This document shows positions 1 through 8,419 of a DNA stretch of 64,000 bases, piece after piece. Location: assembly GCF_900182955.1 (NCBI RefSeq), contig NZ_FXUL01000014.1:103607-167606 (forward strand). The letters run 5' to 3'. A model generated the notes under the pieces. That model did no database searches, was not told the origin of the DNA, and saw nothing but the letters and a program-made list of their open reading frames with translations. Source of the stretch: Noviherbaspirillum suwonense. Lineage in GTDB: Bacteria; Pseudomonadota; Gammaproteobacteria; Burkholderiales; Burkholderiaceae_D. Position 1 is the stretch's first letter; each line of letters begins with the position of its first letter. A program made the translations under genes and the position numbers.

Positions 1-368
1 ACGTCCCGCGCGATCCAGCCGCGCGCAACAATGATATGGCGGCTGGAACCCGCAATTTTCAATGGCGTCATCACATGAAACCCGGGTTTTCCCGCATGGG
101 GCCGGTTGTCCAGGTAGATGGTCCAGCCAGGCAGGAACTCGCCGCGCACCGTCACCTGCCGGAATTCGAGCGCATCGGCATCGGCCGCGCTGGCGGCGAC
201 GCCTTCGAGCCGCAGCGGCGGCGCCTTTTCCCGCGTCGCGATGCGCTGCTCGATCGCTTCCTTTTCCGTGGCGCGTCCCAGTTGCCATTGGCCCAGCGAC
301 ACGCCGATTGCCGCAACGACCAGCATCGCGATAAAAGGCAGCAGGCGAAAGTGAAAACTGAATGGCAT
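1..368 (-). CDS. SURF1 family cytochrome oxidase assembly protein (3' end outside window)
   Basis: SURF1 proteins are inner-membrane factors for cytochrome c oxidase biogenesis (heme a insertion). The visible 122 residues begin MPFSFHFRLLPFIAMLVV, giving one N-terminal membrane segment (about residues 8-26). They continue with the family's early GQWQLGRA motif and a region containing LDNRPHAGKPGFHVMTPL, typical of the periplasmic SURF1 core. The gene runs off the left edge, so the second membrane segment is not seen. It starts 68 bp from the divergent DUF2909 gene and lies beside ctaE, as in other Burkholderiales oxidase clusters. Family assignment is from motif recognition. Confidence 0.85.
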   Translation of the reverse strand, partial: MPFSFHFRLLPFIAMLVVAAIGVSLGQWQLGRATEKEAIEQRIATREKAPPLRLEGVAASAADADALEFRQVTVRGEFLPGWTIYLDNRPHAGKPGFHVMTPLKIAGSSRHIIVARGWIARD

Positions 369-436
369 TACAATGGGTCCTGACAATTCATAAACACCGG
401 CGTGCGGCCTGCAGCATGCCGCGGCCCCATCCCACC

Positions 437-643
437 ATGAAAATCATCGTCGCCATTGGTTTCATCCTTATCATTGCCAGCCTCGGCTCGGCGCTGTTCT
501 TCCTGATGAAGGACAAGGGCACGAGCAACCGCACGGTCCACGCGCTGGCATTCCGGGTCGGATTCTCGATCGCGCTATTCATCCTGCTACTGACCGCCTA
601 CCGCCTCGGCTATATCCAGCCCACCGGCATCGGCCTGCGCTAG
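437..643 (+). CDS. Twin-transmembrane DUF2909-like small protein
   Basis: A 68-residue protein with two hydrophobic segments (about residues 2-23 and 41-60) joined by a short polar loop, MKDKGTSNRTVH. This architecture and its place between ctaE and SURF1 match the DUF2909 twin-TM family of Burkholderiales oxidase clusters; its function is unknown. The start at MKIIVAIGF is chosen because the 25 upstream in-frame codons are polar, unlike the family, and because it puts the first membrane segment at the N terminus. It is transcribed opposite to ctaE and convergent with it, with a terminator between the two. Confidence 0.75.
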   Translation: MKIIVAIGFILIIASLGSALFFLMKDKGTSNRTVHALAFRVGFSIALFILLLTAYRLGYIQPTGIGLR

Positions 644-675
644 GACCCTACCCCCTGAAACCCGTGGCCCGCAGT

Positions 676-705
676 AAAAAAGCCGCACCGAGGTGCGGCT
701 TTTTT
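676..705. terminator. Bidirectional intrinsic terminator between DUF2909 gene and ctaE
   Basis: A perfect inverted repeat with 14-base arms (AAAAAAGCCGCACC and its complement) separated by two bases. The A-run on one side and T-run on the other let it serve both convergent genes. Confidence 0.9.
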
Positions 706-719
706 GGCGATGCGGCGGT

Positions 720-1583
720 TTAAAGCCAGTAGACCACCACGTACAGTCCCAGCCACACGACGTCGACGAAGTGCCAGTACCAGGCTGCGCCTTCGAACGC
801 GAAATGGTTTTCCGGGGTGAAGTGGCCCTTCATCACGCGGTACAGCACCACCGACAGCATGATCGCGCCCATGGTCACGTGGAAGCCGTGAAAGCCGGTC
901 AGCATGAAGAAAGTCGAGCCGTAGATGCCGGACGTCAGCTTCAGGTTCAGTTCGCTATAGGCATGCATGTACTCATAGACCTGGAAGCCCATGAAGACCG
1001 CGCCCAGCAGGACGGTTGCGGCAAGCCAGAAGGCAGTCTGGGCACGGTGACCGGCGCGCAGCGCATGGTGCGAGATGGTCAGCGTCACGCCCGAGGTCAG
1101 CAGCAGCGCGGTGTTGATGGTCGGGATCGGAAACGGGCCCATCGTGCGGAAGTTCTCGATCGTGCCGCCGGGACCGGCATTGCCCCACTGCGCCGAAAAG
1201 TCCGGCCACAGCAGCTTGTTGTCGAGGTCCGCCAGCCATGGCATCGTGATGCTGCGGGCATAGAACAGCGCGCCGAAGAAGGCGGCGAAGAACATCACCT
1301 CGGAGAAGATGAACCAGCTCATGCTCCAGCGATAGGAGACGTCGATGCGCTTGTTGTACAGGCCGCCTTCGGATTCGGCGATCGCGTCGCCGAACCAGCC
1401 GTACAGCACCGCCAGGAAGCCGATGATGCCCAGTATGTTGACATAGGGCGCCCAGCTTGCGCCGTTGACCCAGCCGGAAGCGCCGATCATGGTGATCAGC
1501 ATCGAAATGCCGGCCAGCATCGGCCACCGTGATGGCCCCGGTACGTAGTAGTAAGGTGCGGTCCCGCCGTGTTGAGTGCTCAT
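720..1583 (-). CDS. ctaE: Cytochrome c oxidase subunit III
   Basis: Subunit III of the aa3-type terminal oxidase, a seven-helix inner-membrane protein that stabilises the catalytic core. The 287-residue product begins MSTQHGGTAPYYYVPGPSRW. It carries family motifs such as SYRWSMSWFIFSEVMFF and LTGFHGFHVTMGAIML and ends in the typical AAWYWHFVDVVWLGLYVVVY region. An ATG four codons upstream is rejected because the GGAGG ribosome binding site overlaps it and is well placed for the start at 1583. It is the last gene of the ctaC-ctaD-small ORF-ctaG-DUF2970-ctaE series. Confidence 0.97.
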   Translation of the reverse strand: MSTQHGGTAPYYYVPGPSRWPMLAGISMLITMIGASGWVNGASWAPYVNILGIIGFLAVLYGWFGDAIAESEGGLYNKRIDVSYRWSMSWFIFSEVMFFAAFFGALFYARSITMPWLADLDNKLLWPDFSAQWGNAGPGGTIENFRTMGPFPIPTINTALLLTSGVTLTISHHALRAGHRAQTAFWLAATVLLGAVFMGFQVYEYMHAYSELNLKLTSGIYGSTFFMLTGFHGFHVTMGAIMLSVVLYRVMKGHFTPENHFAFEGAAWYWHFVDVVWLGLYVVVYWL

Positions 1584-1648
1584 TTCCCCCTCCAATATTC
1601 AAACTCTGATTCTGTTGTTCCAGCCGCCTGCAACGCTTCCCTGCACTG

Positions 1649-1870
1649 CTATTTCGCCACGACCATCCTGACGATGAAGATCAGCACCGCGATGAACAGC
1701 GCCGCTCCGATCAGGCCGGCGATGATCACATACACCGGGTTGAGCTGCGCCGCGTCCTTTTCATAGTCCCGCCGCTTGCGCACGCCGAAAAAGGACCAGA
1801 ACACCGCCTTCATCGTCGCGCCAAAGGACATCTTGCGCTGCGTGACCTGCACCCGCTCCTGCTCGTCCAT
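1649..1870 (-). CDS. DUF2970 small membrane protein
   Basis: A 73-residue protein with a soluble N-terminal half (KMSFGATMKAVFWSFFGVRK) and one long hydrophobic helix near the C terminus (about residues 46-68). It matches the DUF2970 family, which regularly sits between ctaG and ctaE in Burkholderiales. Its function is not established; context suggests a role in oxidase assembly or stability, which is inference. It lies 17 bp after ctaG and 65 bp before ctaE. Confidence 0.8.
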   Translation of the reverse strand: MDEQERVQVTQRKMSFGATMKAVFWSFFGVRKRRDYEKDAAQLNPVYVIIAGLIGAALFIAVLIFIVRMVVAK

Positions 1871-1887
1871 ATATTTGTGCCTGCCCG

Positions 1888-2451
1888 TCAGCTTGCGGTT
1901 TTGGCGCTGCCGCCTATTTCGAAGAACGTATACGACAGGGTGATTATTTTTACGTCCCTGGGCAGCGCCGGGTCGACATAGAACACGACCGGCATCTGCT
2001 TCGCCTCATTCGGTTTCAAGGTCTGCTGCTGGAAACAGAAGCATTCGACTTTCTTGAAATGCGCCGCCGCCTGCTGCGGCGCGTAACTCGGTATTGCCTG
2101 CGCGTCGATGCTGCGCGGCTGGGTGTTCACCACTTCATAGACCACTTGCGCCATCTCGCCCGGATGCACCTGCATGCTGCTGACCGTGGGCCGGAAGCGC
2201 CACGGTCCCTGCGCGTTGGCGTCGAACTCGATGGTGATCGTGCGGGACTTGTCGACCTGCGTATTGGCCACCGGTTCGACCGTCGCGTCCTTGGGCGTGA
2301 GCAGGTTGATGCCGGTCAGCTCGCAAATCTGCTTGTACACCGGGATCAGCGCATAGCCGAAGCCGAACATCATGACGGCGACCACGAGCAGTTTGCTCAG
2401 CGTCGTTGCGTTGAGCTTCCTGGTGTAGCCGTCGTTGGATGGTTGTGTCAT
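1888..2451 (-). CDS. ctaG: Cytochrome c oxidase assembly protein CtaG (Cox11 family)
   Basis: CtaG/Cox11 is a membrane-anchored periplasmic copper chaperone that delivers Cu(B) to subunit I. The 187-residue product has one N-terminal membrane helix (LSKLLVVAVMMFGFGYALIP). The beta-sandwich domain follows, with the copper-binding segment VECFCFQQQTL (the CFCF motif) and the late motif VVFYVDPALP. The reading frame extends far upstream, but the start at 2451 (MTQPSNDGYTRK) gives the family length and overlaps the stop of the preceding 36-codon gene as ATGA, implying translational coupling. Confidence 0.95.
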   Translation of the reverse strand: MTQPSNDGYTRKLNATTLSKLLVVAVMMFGFGYALIPVYKQICELTGINLLTPKDATVEPVANTQVDKSRTITIEFDANAQGPWRFRPTVSSMQVHPGEMAQVVYEVVNTQPRSIDAQAIPSYAPQQAAAHFKKVECFCFQQQTLKPNEAKQMPVVFYVDPALPRDVKIITLSYTFFEIGGSAKTAS

Positions 2452-2558
2452 TGCTGAAACCAGACGCGCTTGACGAAAAGTCCGATGAAAAATCCCACTG
2501 CGACCAGTGCCAGGATCAGTGCGGTCCTGAGATTGTTCGGCTTTTGTTGTTTCGACAT
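2448..2558 (-). CDS. Cytochrome oxidase small assembly protein (36 aa)
   Basis: A 36-residue ORF of sequence type MSKQQKPNNLRTALILALVA followed by VGFFIGLFVKRVWFQQ: a short basic N terminus, one membrane helix, and a basic/aromatic end. Its TGA overlaps the ctaG ATG, and it fills the gap between ctaD and ctaG, where Burkholderiales genomes carry a 'cytochrome oxidase small assembly protein'. The ribosome binding site is weak. It is too short for most ORF callers; the call rests on position, overlap and membrane character. Its molecular role is unknown. Confidence 0.75.
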   Translation of the reverse strand: MSKQQKPNNLRTALILALVAVGFFIGLFVKRVWFQQ

Positions 2559-2602
2559 TTGCTTGAACAGGCGGACTCGCGCCCGCCTGTTCCCTTGCTT
2601 GG

Positions 2603-4201
2603 TTACTTGACCATCGGTGGGGTTTCGAAGGTATGGAACGGGGCCGGGCTAGGCACGGTCCATTCGAGGCCTTCGGCGCCATCCCATGGCTTGGCCGGGG
2701 CTTTTTCGCCGCCGCGGATCGAAGGCAGCACGACGAAGAACAGGAAGTAGACCTGCGCCAGGCCGAAGCCGAACGCGCCGATCGAGGCAATCATGTTGAA
2801 GTCGGTGAACTGCGCCGGGTAGTCGGCATAGCGACGCGGCATGCCGGCCAGTCCCAGGAAGTGCATCGGGAAGAAGGTTATGTTGAACGTGATCAGCGAA
2901 AGCCAGAAGTGGAACTTGCCGCGGCCTTCGTTGTACATGTAACCGGTCCACTTCGGACCCCAGTAGTAGAAGCCCGCGAACATCGCGAACAGCGAGCCGG
3001 CCACCAGCACGTAGTGGAAGTGCGCCACCACGTAGTAGGTATCCTGCATCTGGATGTCGATCGGGGTCACGGCCAGGATCAGGCCGGTGAAGCCGCCCAT
3101 CGTGAAGACGAAGATGAAGCCGATTGCGAACAGCATCGGGGTCTCGAACGTCATCGAACCGCGCCACATCGTGGCGATCCAGTTGAACACCTTTACGCCG
3201 GTTGGCACCGCGATCAGCATTGTCGCGTACATGAAGAACAGCTGCGCGGTGACCGGCATGCCGGTGGCGAACATGTGATGCGCCCAGACGATGAAGGACA
3301 GAATCGCGATCGACGAGGTGGCGTACACCATCGATGCATAGCCGAACAGGGTCTTGCGGGCAAACGCCGGGATGATGTGCGAGATGATGCCGAATGCCGG
3401 CAGGATCATGATGTACACCTCGGGATGGCCGAAGAACCAGAAAATGTGCTGGTACATCACCGGGTCGCCGCCGCCGGCCGCGTTGAAGAACGAGGTGCCG
3501 AAATGGCGGTCGGTCAGGGTCATCGTGATGGCGCCGGCCAGCACGGGCATCACGGCGATCAGCAGGTAGGCGGTGATCAGCCAGGTCCAGCAGAACATCG
3601 GCATCTTCATCAGGGTCATGCCGGGAGCGCGCATGTTCAGGATGGTGACGATGATGTTGATCGAGCCCATGATGGACGAGGCGCCCATGATGTGCATTGC
3701 AAAGATGCCCATGTCCATGCCGACGCCCATCTGGGTCGACAGCGGCGCATACAGCGTCCAGCCGGCAGCGGTGGCGCCGCCCGGGACCAGGAAGGAGGTC
3801 ACCAGCAGGATCGCGGCGGGCGGCAGCAGCCAGAACGAGAAGTTGTTCATCCGGGCGAAGGCCATGTCGGACGCGCCGATCTGCAGCGGGATCATCCAGT
3901 TGGCGAAGCCGACGAAGGCCGGCATGATCGCGCCGAACACCATGATCAGGCCATGCATCGTGGTCAGCTGGTTGAAGAACTCCGGACGGAAGAACTGCAG
4001 GCCAGGCTGGAACAGCTCGGCGCGGATGCCCAGCGCGAGCACGCCGCCGGACAGCAGCATGGTGAACGAGAACCACAGGTACAGCGTGCCGATGTCCTTG
4101 TGGTTGGTCGCGAACAACCAGCGGCGCCAGCCATGCGGATGATCGTGCGCGTGGTCGTCGTGTGAGTGATCGTGTACGTGGTCAACAACGGTTGTGCTCA
4201 T
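2603..4201 (-). CDS. ctaD: Cytochrome c oxidase subunit I
   Basis: Catalytic subunit of the aa3 oxidase, which reduces O2 to water at the heme a3-Cu(B) centre and pumps protons. The 532-residue product shows the Cu(B) ligand and cross-linked tyrosine motif HPEVY (His259, Tyr263), the HH pair at 308-309, and a heme-ligand region VVAHFHYVL near residue 395. About a dozen membrane helices are evident. The N terminus is unusual: residues 8-23 contain eight histidines alternating with Asp, Ala and Pro before the usual [18 protein letters not shown] start of the family. It lies 20 bp downstream of ctaC. Confidence 0.98.
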   Translation of the reverse strand: MSTTVVDHVHDHSHDDHAHDHPHGWRRWLFATNHKDIGTLYLWFSFTMLLSGGVLALGIRAELFQPGLQFFRPEFFNQLTTMHGLIMVFGAIMPAFVGFANWMIPLQIGASDMAFARMNNFSFWLLPPAAILLVTSFLVPGGATAAGWTLYAPLSTQMGVGMDMGIFAMHIMGASSIMGSINIIVTILNMRAPGMTLMKMPMFCWTWLITAYLLIAVMPVLAGAITMTLTDRHFGTSFFNAAGGGDPVMYQHIFWFFGHPEVYIMILPAFGIISHIIPAFARKTLFGYASMVYATSSIAILSFIVWAHHMFATGMPVTAQLFFMYATMLIAVPTGVKVFNWIATMWRGSMTFETPMLFAIGFIFVFTMGGFTGLILAVTPIDIQMQDTYYVVAHFHYVLVAGSLFAMFAGFYYWGPKWTGYMYNEGRGKFHFWLSLITFNITFFPMHFLGLAGMPRRYADYPAQFTDFNMIASIGAFGFGLAQVYFLFFVVLPSIRGGEKAPAKPWDGAEGLEWTVPSPAPFHTFETPPMVK

Positions 4202-4221
4202 CTCATACTCCTAAATTTCGA

Positions 4222-5382
4222 TTACTTGCGCGCAGCCACGACTTCGGCCGGTTGAACGATGTTTTCCTGCGCCTTGTTCGACCAGCTGTTGCGGGTGTAG
4301 GTGATCACGGCGGCAATGTCCGTATCCGACAGGACCGATTTCCATGCAGGCATCGCGTTCTTGCCGTTCAACAAGATGTCAATCTGCGGACCCTTGGGAC
4401 CGGTGACCACGGCCGAACCGTCCAGCGCGGGGAATGCGCCCGGGACGCCCTTGCCGTTGGCCTGGTGGCAGGCGACGCAGTTGGCAGCGTAGATCTTCTC
4501 GCCGCGGACCTTCATCTCGTCGATGGTCCAGGTCTTGTTCGGATCGTCTGCCATTGCAGCCATTTCCTTCTTCTTGTCGGAGACCCACTTCGTGTAGTCG
4601 GCGTCGCTGACCACGTTGACGACGATAGGCATGAATGCATGGTCCTTGCCGCACAGCTCATAGCACTGGCCGCGGTAGACGCCGACCTTCTCCGCGCGGA
4701 ACCAGGTGTCGCGGACGAAGCCCGGAATCGCATCCTGCTTGACGCCGAACGACGGCACGCCCCAGGCGTGGATCACGTCATTGGCGGTGGTGACGATGCG
4801 CACTTTCTTGTTGACCGGCACGACGACGGGGTTGTCCACTTCGATCAGGTAGTTGTCGCTCTTGGCGACATTATGGTCCATCGTCTGTTCGCGCGGCGTG
4901 CTCAGGTTGGACAGGAAGGAAATGCCCTCGCCCTCGCCTTTCAGGTAGTCGTAGCCCCATTTCCATTGCATGCCGGTGGCCTTGATGGTCAGGTCGGCGT
5001 TGGACGTGTCCTTCATCGCGACCACGGTGCGGGTTGCAGGCAGCGCCATCAGGATGATGATGACGAAAGGCACGATGGTCCAGCCGATCTCGACTGCGGT
5101 GCTCTCGTGGAAACTGGCCGACTTGTGGCCAAGCGACTTGCGGTGCTTCATGATGGAATAAAGCATCACGCCGAACACTGCAAAGAAGATGGCGAGGCAG
5201 ATGCCCATCATCCAGTTGTGCAGCGTATTGATCTCGGCAGCAATCTGGGTAACAGGTTGTTGGAACGTCATCTGGCGTACAGCCGGACCTCCAGGGCTAT
5301 CGACCACCGCCCACGACGGCATACCAGCCGCCATGAACAATGCACCGAGCATCAATGATTGAAGGCGCTTCGCTTGTTTCAT
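4222..5382 (-). CDS. ctaC: Cytochrome c oxidase subunit II with C-terminal cytochrome c domain
   Basis: Subunit II accepts electrons at the binuclear Cu(A) site. The 386-residue product has an N-terminal signal-like segment and two membrane helices (around MMGICLAIFFAVFGVMLYSI and IVPFVIIILMALPA). Its cupredoxin domain carries the Cu(A) motif CYELCGKDHAFM. A C-terminal cytochrome c domain with CVACH (heme binding), GVPGAFPALDGS and a distal NAMPAW methionine gives it the caa3-like layout common in betaproteobacteria. The fused heme domain could accept electrons directly from cytochrome c or the bc1 complex. It heads the structural part of the operon, 17 bp after the DUF2244 gene. Confidence 0.97.
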   Translation of the reverse strand: MKQAKRLQSLMLGALFMAAGMPSWAVVDSPGGPAVRQMTFQQPVTQIAAEINTLHNWMMGICLAIFFAVFGVMLYSIMKHRKSLGHKSASFHESTAVEIGWTIVPFVIIILMALPATRTVVAMKDTSNADLTIKATGMQWKWGYDYLKGEGEGISFLSNLSTPREQTMDHNVAKSDNYLIEVDNPVVVPVNKKVRIVTTANDVIHAWGVPSFGVKQDAIPGFVRDTWFRAEKVGVYRGQCYELCGKDHAFMPIVVNVVSDADYTKWVSDKKKEMAAMADDPNKTWTIDEMKVRGEKIYAANCVACHQANGKGVPGAFPALDGSAVVTGPKGPQIDILLNGKNAMPAWKSVLSDTDIAAVITYTRNSWSNKAQENIVQPAEVVAARK

Positions 5383-5399
5383 GATTTCCTCAAATGCCC

Positions 5400-5873
5400 T
5401 TAATTAGAATTCTGTAGTTCCAGCCCGACTCGCTGCGCCTGCCGTATTGCCTGTGCAAGTTCCCTTGCAAATTCGCGCCGCCGCCAGCTGGTCAGGAATC
5501 TCCCGACCTCGACCCTGACGCCGGCCGCCTCCACCACGATCAGGCCGCGGTGCCCGTCCGGCAAATCGACCCTCGCCGCATGCGGGTCCAGCCGGTGAGG
5601 GCTGGCCTGCTCGGCCCGGACCAGTTCTATCAGGAGGGTGTCTTCACTCAAAACGATGCGTTCGCGATCTGTCGCATGGCGCCCGTACTGAAAAAAAGCC
5701 AGACCTACCGCCGCCAGTTCAAGAACCGCAAAGCCGAGGATGTACCAGGCGCCGCGCAAGGTGAATAAGACGGCGACTGTCAGCGAAACCGAACACAAGC
5801 CTGCATAAACCATCGCCAGCTGCCGGGGTGCAATCGAACAATTGCGTTTCAGGATCCACTCCCTGCTGCTCAT
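5400..5873 (-). CDS. DUF2244 domain-containing integral membrane protein
   Basis: A 157-residue protein beginning MSSREWILKRNCSIAPRQLA, with two adjacent membrane helices (about residues 20-60) and a soluble C-terminal domain. The N-terminal 'RNCS..PRQL' start and overall layout match DUF2244, a family often found just upstream of ctaC. No catalytic motif is visible and its function is unknown. It is the first minus-strand gene of the oxidase cluster, so the cluster promoter probably lies in the 185-bp gap upstream (5874-6058). Confidence 0.75.
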   Translation of the reverse strand: MSSREWILKRNCSIAPRQLAMVYAGLCSVSLTVAVLFTLRGAWYILGFAVLELAAVGLAFFQYGRHATDRERIVLSEDTLLIELVRAEQASPHRLDPHAARVDLPDGHRGLIVVEAAGVRVEVGRFLTSWRRREFARELAQAIRQAQRVGLELQNSN

Positions 5874-6058
5874 CGCTGCCTGCCTGCTGTCGATGGTCGC
5901 GCCAAACCCGCACTATGTAAAACCAGCGAAGTATAAGGGGGAACGTGTAATAGCATCAAGTGAAATAACGGGCGGTCAGCGGCGCGTCAAACCGGCATTA
6001 TCATGCGCCCGACAGCCGTTTCGGCCGCGCTTCGACGCCGGAACGGCCGCCGGGCCGA

Positions 6059-7015
6059 TTATTTCCTCGGCCGGTCGAAGCGGATAATCGATTCGCCGCT
6101 GGACGTGGTGCGCGGCGCCGGGCAAAAAGCGTGTCCGTAGACGATTTCAAAGGTCAGCGGCAGCGTGCCGTCGTCCCGCCGGCCGGCTTCCAAGGCGGCC
6201 AGCATGCGCCGGTAGGCGGCATGGCCGACCAGGCCGCGGCTGCGGGTGGAAAGCGGGTTGCCGCCCCAGGCGCGCACGTCCTGCAGCAGCTTCTGCGGAT
6301 CGGCATAGGTGACGGTGATGGTTTCCATGTCCATCACCGGCGTGGCGAAGCCGGCGTCGATCAGCATGTCGCCGAAATCATGCATGTCGACAAACGGCAG
6401 CACCCGCGGCTGCGGGCCGGCCGCCGCCCAGGCGCTGCGCAACTCCCGGAACGAGTCCGGGCCGAAGCAGGAAAACATCAGCAGGCCGTCGACCCGCAGC
6501 ACCCGGCGCCATTCGGCGAACACCCGGTGCGGCTGCGGATGCCAGTGCAGGGCCAGGTTGGACCAGACCAGGTCGGCGCTGCCGGCCGCCAGCGGCAGCT
6601 GCGCGAAGTCGGCGCAGGCCAGTTCGGCGCCGATGCCCGGCCCGGCCGCGCTTTTGGGCAGCCAGCGCTGGAGCAGCCGGTTCATCGACGACTGCGCGGC
6701 GGTCTGGCTGGCGCGCGCGGCCTGCAGCATGGCCGCGGACGCATCGACGCCGACCAGCCGTGCGCCGCCGAAACGCTGCCGCAGCACCGGCAGGTCGGCG
6801 CCGTCGCCGCAGCCGGCGTCCAGCACCACGCTGGGCGCAAGCTTGATCAGTTCGAGCCGTTCGAACATGCGGCCGGCGATCTCGCGCCGCAGGAAGCCCG
6901 ACTCGGCGACGCGCGCCGGGCTGGCGAACAGGCGGCGCACCTGCTGCAGGTCGATCGGCGCGCTGATGCGCTCGGCGGGGGGAGAAGACTGGGAAGGTGG
7001 GGCCACGGCAGGCAT
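6059..7015 (-). CDS. SAM-dependent methyltransferase, BioC-like
   Basis: A 318-residue class I methyltransferase. Motif I is VLDAGCGDGADLPVL (about residue 65), followed by LVGVDASAAML, the post-motif region DLVWSNLALHWHPQP, and VLRVDGLLMFSCFGPDSFRE. The layout resembles BioC, malonyl-ACP O-methyltransferase of biotin synthesis: an N-terminal helix with residues before the Rossmann fold, 'SNLALHW', and 'FSCFGPDSFRELR'. No bio genes are adjacent, so the exact substrate is uncertain. It is divergent from comF. Confidence 0.75.
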   Translation of the reverse strand: MPAVAPPSQSSPPAERISAPIDLQQVRRLFASPARVAESGFLRREIAGRMFERLELIKLAPSVVLDAGCGDGADLPVLRQRFGGARLVGVDASAAMLQAARASQTAAQSSMNRLLQRWLPKSAAGPGIGAELACADFAQLPLAAGSADLVWSNLALHWHPQPHRVFAEWRRVLRVDGLLMFSCFGPDSFRELRSAWAAAGPQPRVLPFVDMHDFGDMLIDAGFATPVMDMETITVTYADPQKLLQDVRAWGGNPLSTRSRGLVGHAAYRRMLAALEAGRRDDGTLPLTFEIVYGHAFCPAPRTTSSGESIIRFDRPRK

Positions 7016-7069
7016 CGGTCCAATGAGATAATCGCGGCAAGTTTACCCTGTCGCAGGATTTGCCGCTCC

Positions 7070-7813
7070 ATGCTCGCCTTGCTCCGACACCGCTCACAGC
7101 TTCTTGCCGCACGCCTGCGCGCCGGCATGCCCTGCTGCTGCGCGCTGTGCGGATGCGGCGCGGCGTCGGTGCTGTGCGACGGCTGCCGCCAGCGCTATCT
7201 CGCGCCGCCGGCGCCGCGCTGCCGCCAGTGCGCGACGCTGCTGCCCGCCGGGGCGGGCGCCGCCAGCCTCTGCGGCAGCTGCCTGCGGCGCCCGCCCGCC
7301 TTCGACGCCACGGTCGTCGTCACCGACTACGAGGCGCCGCTGGACCAGCTGGTGCTGGACCTGAAGTTCGGCGCGCAGCTGGCGTTGGCGCCGCTTTTCG
7401 GCGGCCTGCTCGCGCAGGCGATGCGCCGGCAGCCGTCCGCATCATGGCCGGCGCTGCTTGCGCCGGTGCCGCTGGGCGGCCGGCGGCTGGCCGAGCGCGG
7501 CTTCAACCAGGCGCTGGAAATCGGCCGGACGCTGGCGCGCGACCTCGGGCTGCCGCTGCGGGCCAGGCTGCTGGAACGCTGCCGCGACACCGCGCCGCAG
7601 ACGCTGCTGGCGCCCGGCGAGCGGCGCGCCAACCTGCGCCAGGCTTTCGCGGTGCCGGCGGCCATGCGGGAGCGGGTGCGCGGCCGGCACGTCGGCGTCA
7701 TCGACGACGTGATCACCACCGGCGTCACGCTGGACGAGATTGCCGCCACGCTCAAGCGGGCCGGCGCCGTGCGCGTCACCTGCCTGGCGTTTGCGCGGAC
7801 GCCGCGCCGCTGA
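7070..7813 (+). CDS. comF: ComF family protein (phosphoribosyltransferase fold)
   Basis: ComF-like proteins are linked to DNA uptake and recombination in competent bacteria; the biochemical role is unclear. The 247-residue product has an N-terminal cysteine-rich zinc-finger region with paired CxxC motifs (residues about 21-72: CALCG, CDGC, CRQCA, CGSC) and a C-terminal phosphoribosyltransferase fold with the PRPP loop VIDDVITTGVTLDE. The frame is open far upstream opposite the methyltransferase gene; the start at 7070 is chosen because it gives the family length and begins after that gene ends. Confidence 0.9.
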   Translation: MLALLRHRSQLLAARLRAGMPCCCALCGCGAASVLCDGCRQRYLAPPAPRCRQCATLLPAGAGAASLCGSCLRRPPAFDATVVVTDYEAPLDQLVLDLKFGAQLALAPLFGGLLAQAMRRQPSASWPALLAPVPLGGRRLAERGFNQALEIGRTLARDLGLPLRARLLERCRDTAPQTLLAPGERRANLRQAFAVPAAMRERVRGRHVGVIDDVITTGVTLDEIAATLKRAGAVRVTCLAFARTPRR

Positions 7814-7871
7814 ACCGGTGACCTGCCGAGCCACCGAGCCGCCGAACACTTACCTTCCGAAGGAGATGTCC

Positions 7872-8342
7872 TTGTTTCATGTCGTACTGGTCGAACCCGA
7901 GATTCCACCGAATACCGGCAATATCATCCGCTTGTGCGCCAATACCGGTGCGCAGCTGCACCTGGTCGAGCCGCTGGGCTTTCCGCTGGACGACGCCCGC
8001 ATGCGCCGCGCCGGCCTCGATTACCACGAGTTCGCCGCGATGAAGGTGCATGCCGGCTGGGATGCCTACCTGGCCAGCGAGCAGCCGGACCCGGCGCGCA
8101 TGTTCGCGCTGACCACCCACGGTTCGACGCCGTTTGCGAGCATGCATTTCCAGCCGGGCGACGTGTTCGTGTTCGGTTCCGAGACCCGTGGCCTGGCGCC
8201 CGAGCGGCGCGACGCCTTTCCCGCTGCGCAGCGCATCCGTCTGCCGATGCGGCCAGGCAACCGCAGCGTCAACCTGTCCAACACGGTCGCCGTCGTCGTC
8301 TATGAAGCCTGGCGCCAGAATGGCTATGACGGCGGCAGCTGA
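7872..8342 (+). CDS. trmL: tRNA (cytidine(34)-2'-O)-methyltransferase
   Basis: TrmL 2'-O-methylates the wobble nucleotide of tRNA-Leu isoacceptors. The SPOUT-class knot motifs are clear: VEPEIPPNTGNIIRLCANTG near the start, FGSETRGL in the middle, and IRLPM...RSVNLSNTVAVVVYE at the end. An in-frame ATG at 7866 directly abuts an AAGGAG ribosome binding site (7860-7865), leaving no spacing. A TTG at 7872 has proper 6-nt spacing and gives the N terminus M-F-H-V-V, like known TrmL starts. I therefore prefer TTG (156 aa); the ATG would add two residues. Confidence 0.92.
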   Translation: MFHVVLVEPEIPPNTGNIIRLCANTGAQLHLVEPLGFPLDDARMRRAGLDYHEFAAMKVHAGWDAYLASEQPDPARMFALTTHGSTPFASMHFQPGDVFVFGSETRGLAPERRDAFPAAQRIRLPMRPGNRSVNLSNTVAVVVYEAWRQNGYDGGS

Positions 8343-8419
8343 CGCAGCCTTTGGCTGATGCCCGCCTTATAATCCGGAATCCGCATGCCGTCGGCTGCAC
8401 ACCTGATTACAAGGGCACC

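Noticed and set aside
2633..4165. 510-codon plus-strand ORF opposite ctaD
   Set aside because: It is an antisense shadow of a certain gene; the His/Arg/Gln-rich composition is typical of GC-rich antisense frames.
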